Below, one piece after another: positions 62,601 through 64,000 of a DNA stretch of 64,000 nucleotides (positions are counted from its first letter, which is position 1; every line of letters starts with the position of its first letter). A program made the position numbers and the translations under genes. Below the pieces are notes generated by a model. That model searched no databases. It had not been told where the DNA came from and saw only the letters and a list, made by a program, of their open reading frames with translations. Source of the stretch: Eucommia ulmoides (Eukaryota > Streptophyta > Magnoliopsida > Garryales > Eucommiaceae); the NCBI GenBank assembly GCA_016647705.1, contig CM028326.1, forward strand, positions 3,658,001 to 3,722,000. Direction: 5' to 3'.

Positions 62601-63798
62601 CCCACATCGAATTTGTGAGGTTTCTCAAAGTAGTTTATATATGAAAGGAGTTACTCCACTTGACACCAAATGATTTTAAGTTGGAACCTCCTAACAATGC
62701 CATTATTAATTTCTTGTCTAATGTTGATACACGTACAATGGTGCATATATTGTTATGAATTGTTTCTTGTCAATGCATGTCATCATTATAATTTTCTATT
62801 GGCGTATAATTTTCTTGTCTTGTAGTAATGAACAGTTGATTGTAATATAATTAATCATCAAAAAAAAAAAAAACACCCCAGCACACGAAGGGTCTTGTTA
62901 CTGCAGGGTTGCTTTAACCTTATATACAGAGAGATTGTTTTAAAGATTTGAACCCGAGATCTTCATATCATAATAGAACAACTTTACCAATAATCATCTA
63001 TTAATTGCTAATTTCTTAAATTGAAGTCTCCCTGATAGCATAAGTATCTTAACATGTAGATTTCGTATCTGAGATGTATATATCGCTTAGCTTGTTCGAT
63101 TTTTTTGTTGAAAGATAACACCTTCACGCAAACTATGCCATTTTTATACTAGCGTAATATAGTTATTTGCCATGATGATGACTGGAAGCATGTAAGAAGG
63201 GATACGACATTTATTATGGTTCATCAAGTGACCTCCATTCCTCCTTGGACTTGTTTCTTTGTTTTCTATTTTTTTATCTTTTCAATTTTTTTGTGGAATT
63301 TCTATCAACATGGGAAATTAAGAATTGAATCTTGATTGCTTTGTGTTATGAAAAAAGAAAAAAAAAGGTACTGGTATATGGAACTTACATGGTGAGCAGG
63401 TACTATAGATCGCGGAGACAAGCGTGATACAAGTGATTAAACAGTTGAAAATGGATGACGCGGTTGAGTTTACTGACAATATCAGCACAGCGGATGCATT
63501 ACTTGCCTTGCAATCCAAGCTCAAGAAAAACCCTCGTATTCAAGCCGCTGCTAAATCTCGTGGTATACCTATTTATCTTGCCAAGGTAATTAATTACTTG
63601 TAACGAATTGCTAGGCATTTGAAGGTCCTTTTTCATTTTTTTTTCACTTGTGCATTCATTTTTTTGATTGTATAGACAAGCTCGCTGACGCAATTAACAA
63701 AGACTATACAATCACTGATGACCGATTATACGGATGGTCTCTACGATTTTGATTCTGAAGTCAAGATGAATGAGGCCGAGAAAGCTGATGCATTGGAG
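47661..63798 (+). CDS. Plastid Ycf45/SPD1-like P-loop ATPase, 3' end beyond the window
   Basis: Related to SEEDLING PLASTID DEVELOPMENT 1 and the algal plastid Ycf45/SpoIIIAA-type ATPases; needed for early chloroplast development in Arabidopsis. Eight exons join in frame: 47661-48116, 48805-49019, 49581-49731, 57497-57688, 58054-58216, 58312-58544, 63409-63585, 63676-63798; about 570 residues so far. The N-terminus is rich in Ser/Arg/Pro with few acids, as in a chloroplast transit peptide. Then come [19 protein letters not shown], Walker [10 protein letters not shown] (213-221), [20 protein letters not shown], Walker B VIVIDEIG (D291, E292), [20 protein letters not shown] and [10 protein letters not shown]-terminal region ([20 protein letters not shown]) follows; the rest lies outside. 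Introns 3 (7.8 kb) and 6 (4.9 kb) are swollen by retroelements. All exon frames are intact, so the gene is probably functional. Which of the two plant paralogues it is remains open. Confidence 0.9.
48242..48667 (+). mobile_element. TRIM element, family alpha, in intron 1 of the SPD1-like gene
   Basis: Fossil that looks structurally whole. LTRs of about 106-115 bp (48242-48347 and 48553-48667) begin TGTTGAATCCCACAT and end in CTACA or TTACA. A primer site like GGTATTAGAGCC follows the first. The perfect 5-bp target duplication TACTG is at 48237-48241 and 48668-48672. The internal part repeats a TGTTGAATCCCACATTGATG segment. No proteins are encoded, as usual for TRIMs. The LTRs differ by roughly a tenth, so it is not recent. 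Confidence 0.88.
49141..49479 (+). mobile_element. TRIM element, family beta, in intron 2 of the SPD1-like gene
   Basis: Fossil. Two LTRs of about 118 bp (49141-49258 and 49362-49479) begin TGTTGGGTTTATCCCACAT. The primer site TGGTATCAGAA follows the first, and the purine tract GAGGGGGAGA precedes the second. The flanks (AAATG / AGATG) suggest an imperfect 5-bp duplication. Same family as 22743-23301. No coding capacity. Confidence 0.85.
50530..50620 (+). mobile_element. 91-bp 5'-truncated RTE LINE tail with target duplication
   Basis: It encodes [15 protein letters not shown], the conserved C-terminus of plant RTE proteins, followed by a short 3' region and the tail GTTGTTGTTGT. It is flanked by the 11-bp direct repeat AAAGTCTAAGG (50519-50529 and 50621-50631). 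This is the expected product of target-primed reverse transcription that stopped early. Lies in intron 3 of the SPD1-like gene. Confidence 0.85.
52103..52972 (-). mobile_element. TRIM element, family alpha, nested in the Copia element
   Basis: Fossil with matching ends. Two 198-bp terminal repeats (52103-52300 and 52775-52972) sit in direct orientation, with a primer-site complement GCTCTGATACCA at 52763-52774 and a perfect 5-bp duplication CTATT (52098-52102 and 52973-52977) inside Copia sequence. Each 198-bp repeat contains two TGTTGAATCCCACAT starts, so it looks like an LTR fused to part of an internal segment. The repeats differ by only a few percent; younger than the Copia host. Confidence 0.9.
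52528..52637 (-). repeat. LTR of a third TRIM family (gamma) inside the nested TRIM
   Basis: A 110-bp block whose minus strand begins TGTTAAATTCCTATCCCA and ends TTGGAACCTCTTAACA, followed by a primer site TAGTATCAGAGCC. The end sequence TTGGAACCTC-TTAACA matches the family at 62592-62696. It appears to be a single LTR taken up or exchanged within the alpha element. Confidence 0.65.
56970..57330 (+). mobile_element. Possible lone LTR remnant
   Basis: Fossil, uncertain. The stretch has LTR-like features: TGTTATAGGTTATTTT, a GAGAGAAGGAGGAG region, TCAAACCTCTCAAAAGC, an AATAAAAG signal, then CTGGTTCATATCAGAG resembling a tRNA-Met primer site. No partner repeat was seen in the window. Confidence 0.3.
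58650..62696 (+). mobile_element. TRIM element, family gamma, split by a Gypsy insertion
   Basis: Fossil in intron 6 of the SPD1-like gene. The first LTR starts at 58650 (TGTTAGAATCCCACATCGAA), is cut by the Gypsy element at 58683-62396, and continues from about 62402 to 62470. The second LTR is 62592-62696 (TGTTAGTATCCCACATCGAA to ACCTCCTAACA, 105 bp). The primer site is degraded. It must be older than the Gypsy insertion it contains. Confidence 0.82.
58683..62396 (-). mobile_element. LTR/Gypsy chromovirus, incomplete, in intron 6 of the SPD1-like gene
   Basis: Fossil. The left LTR is 58683-59082 (400 bp, TGATAG...CTATCA) and the right LTR copy is the shorter 62136-62396. The purine tract beside the left LTR (minus strand AAGGGGGCGG) sets the orientation as minus. 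A perfect 5-bp duplication GCTTC (58678-58682 and 62397-62401) lies inside the gamma TRIM. Parts recognised: reverse transcriptase (FFDDILVYS), RNase H, integrase and a C-terminal chromodomain-like segment ([18 protein letters not shown]). Gag and protease are not recognised, so it is incomplete, with a few breaks. LTR difference is a few percent, suggesting low millions of years. Confidence 0.93.
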
Positions 63799-64000
63799 GT
63801 ATGGTCATTTTTTTTTAATTTTATATTTTTACTGATATCGCTGGCCGCTCGAGCTGAACGACGGAAATGTCCCTATATTGCTTCATATATTACCCTGCTA
63901 CCAAAAAATAAAAGTGCAATTTAACTTCTTTGCATCAATGTCAAGATCTTAAAAAAGAGGAGCTTAGAAATACAATGATCTCATGAAAAATCCACTTACT

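Overview
The window is nuclear DNA of a dicot, probably a woody or otherwise repeat-rich species. The signs are spliced genes of typical land-plant families (NB-ARC-LRR, TCP, NCL, SPOROCYTELESS-like, plastid Ycf45-like ATPase), a nuclear tRNA-Ile, AT-rich intergenic DNA, many MITEs, TRIM elements, Copia and Gypsy copies, and RTE-type LINE remnants. The species cannot be named from this sequence.

Layout. 1.2-4.4 kb: an intronless CC-NB-ARC-LRR resistance gene (+), split in its LRR by a 523-bp hAT MITE. 5.4-10.6 kb: transposon debris, a 2.4-kb foldback element and a second, well-preserved hAT MITE. 11.6-15.7 kb: a seven-exon vacuolar Na+/Ca2+ exchanger gene NCL (+). 16.6-18.7 kb: a four-exon SPOROCYTELESS/SPEAR-like regulator (-). 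19.6 kb: tRNA-Ile(UAU). 19.7-27 kb: intergenic DNA with a foldback MITE, a three-LTR TRIM and another MITE. 27.3-28.6 kb: a CIN-type TCP4 gene with its miR319 site (-). 32.6-37.4 kb: a complete 4.8-kb Mutator-type palindrome with a 10-bp target duplication, carrying a plant-mobile-domain gene in the centre and right arm and an inverted copy of its 3' half in the left arm. 37.8-47.5 kb: MITEs, a decayed RTE LINE and unassigned sequence. 47.7 kb to the window end: a >16-kb Ycf45/SPD1-type plastid ATPase gene (+), eight exons seen and the 3' end outside the window.

The host genes are unrelated to one another in function; they are ordinary neighbours, not a cluster. What ties the window together is the transposon history. 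The SPD1-like gene has taken a TRIM in intron 1, a second TRIM family in intron 2, a Copia element (itself hit by a TRIM) and a 91-bp LINE tail in intron 3, and a third TRIM family hit by a Gypsy chromovirus in intron 6. All of these leave the exons intact. In contrast, the single hAT insertion in the intronless NLR splits the reading frame. Exact target duplications were found for many of these insertions, so the order of events can be read. The plant-mobile-domain palindrome is the most unusual object: a near-identical inverted duplication of coding sequence, which would give a long hairpin if transcribed through.
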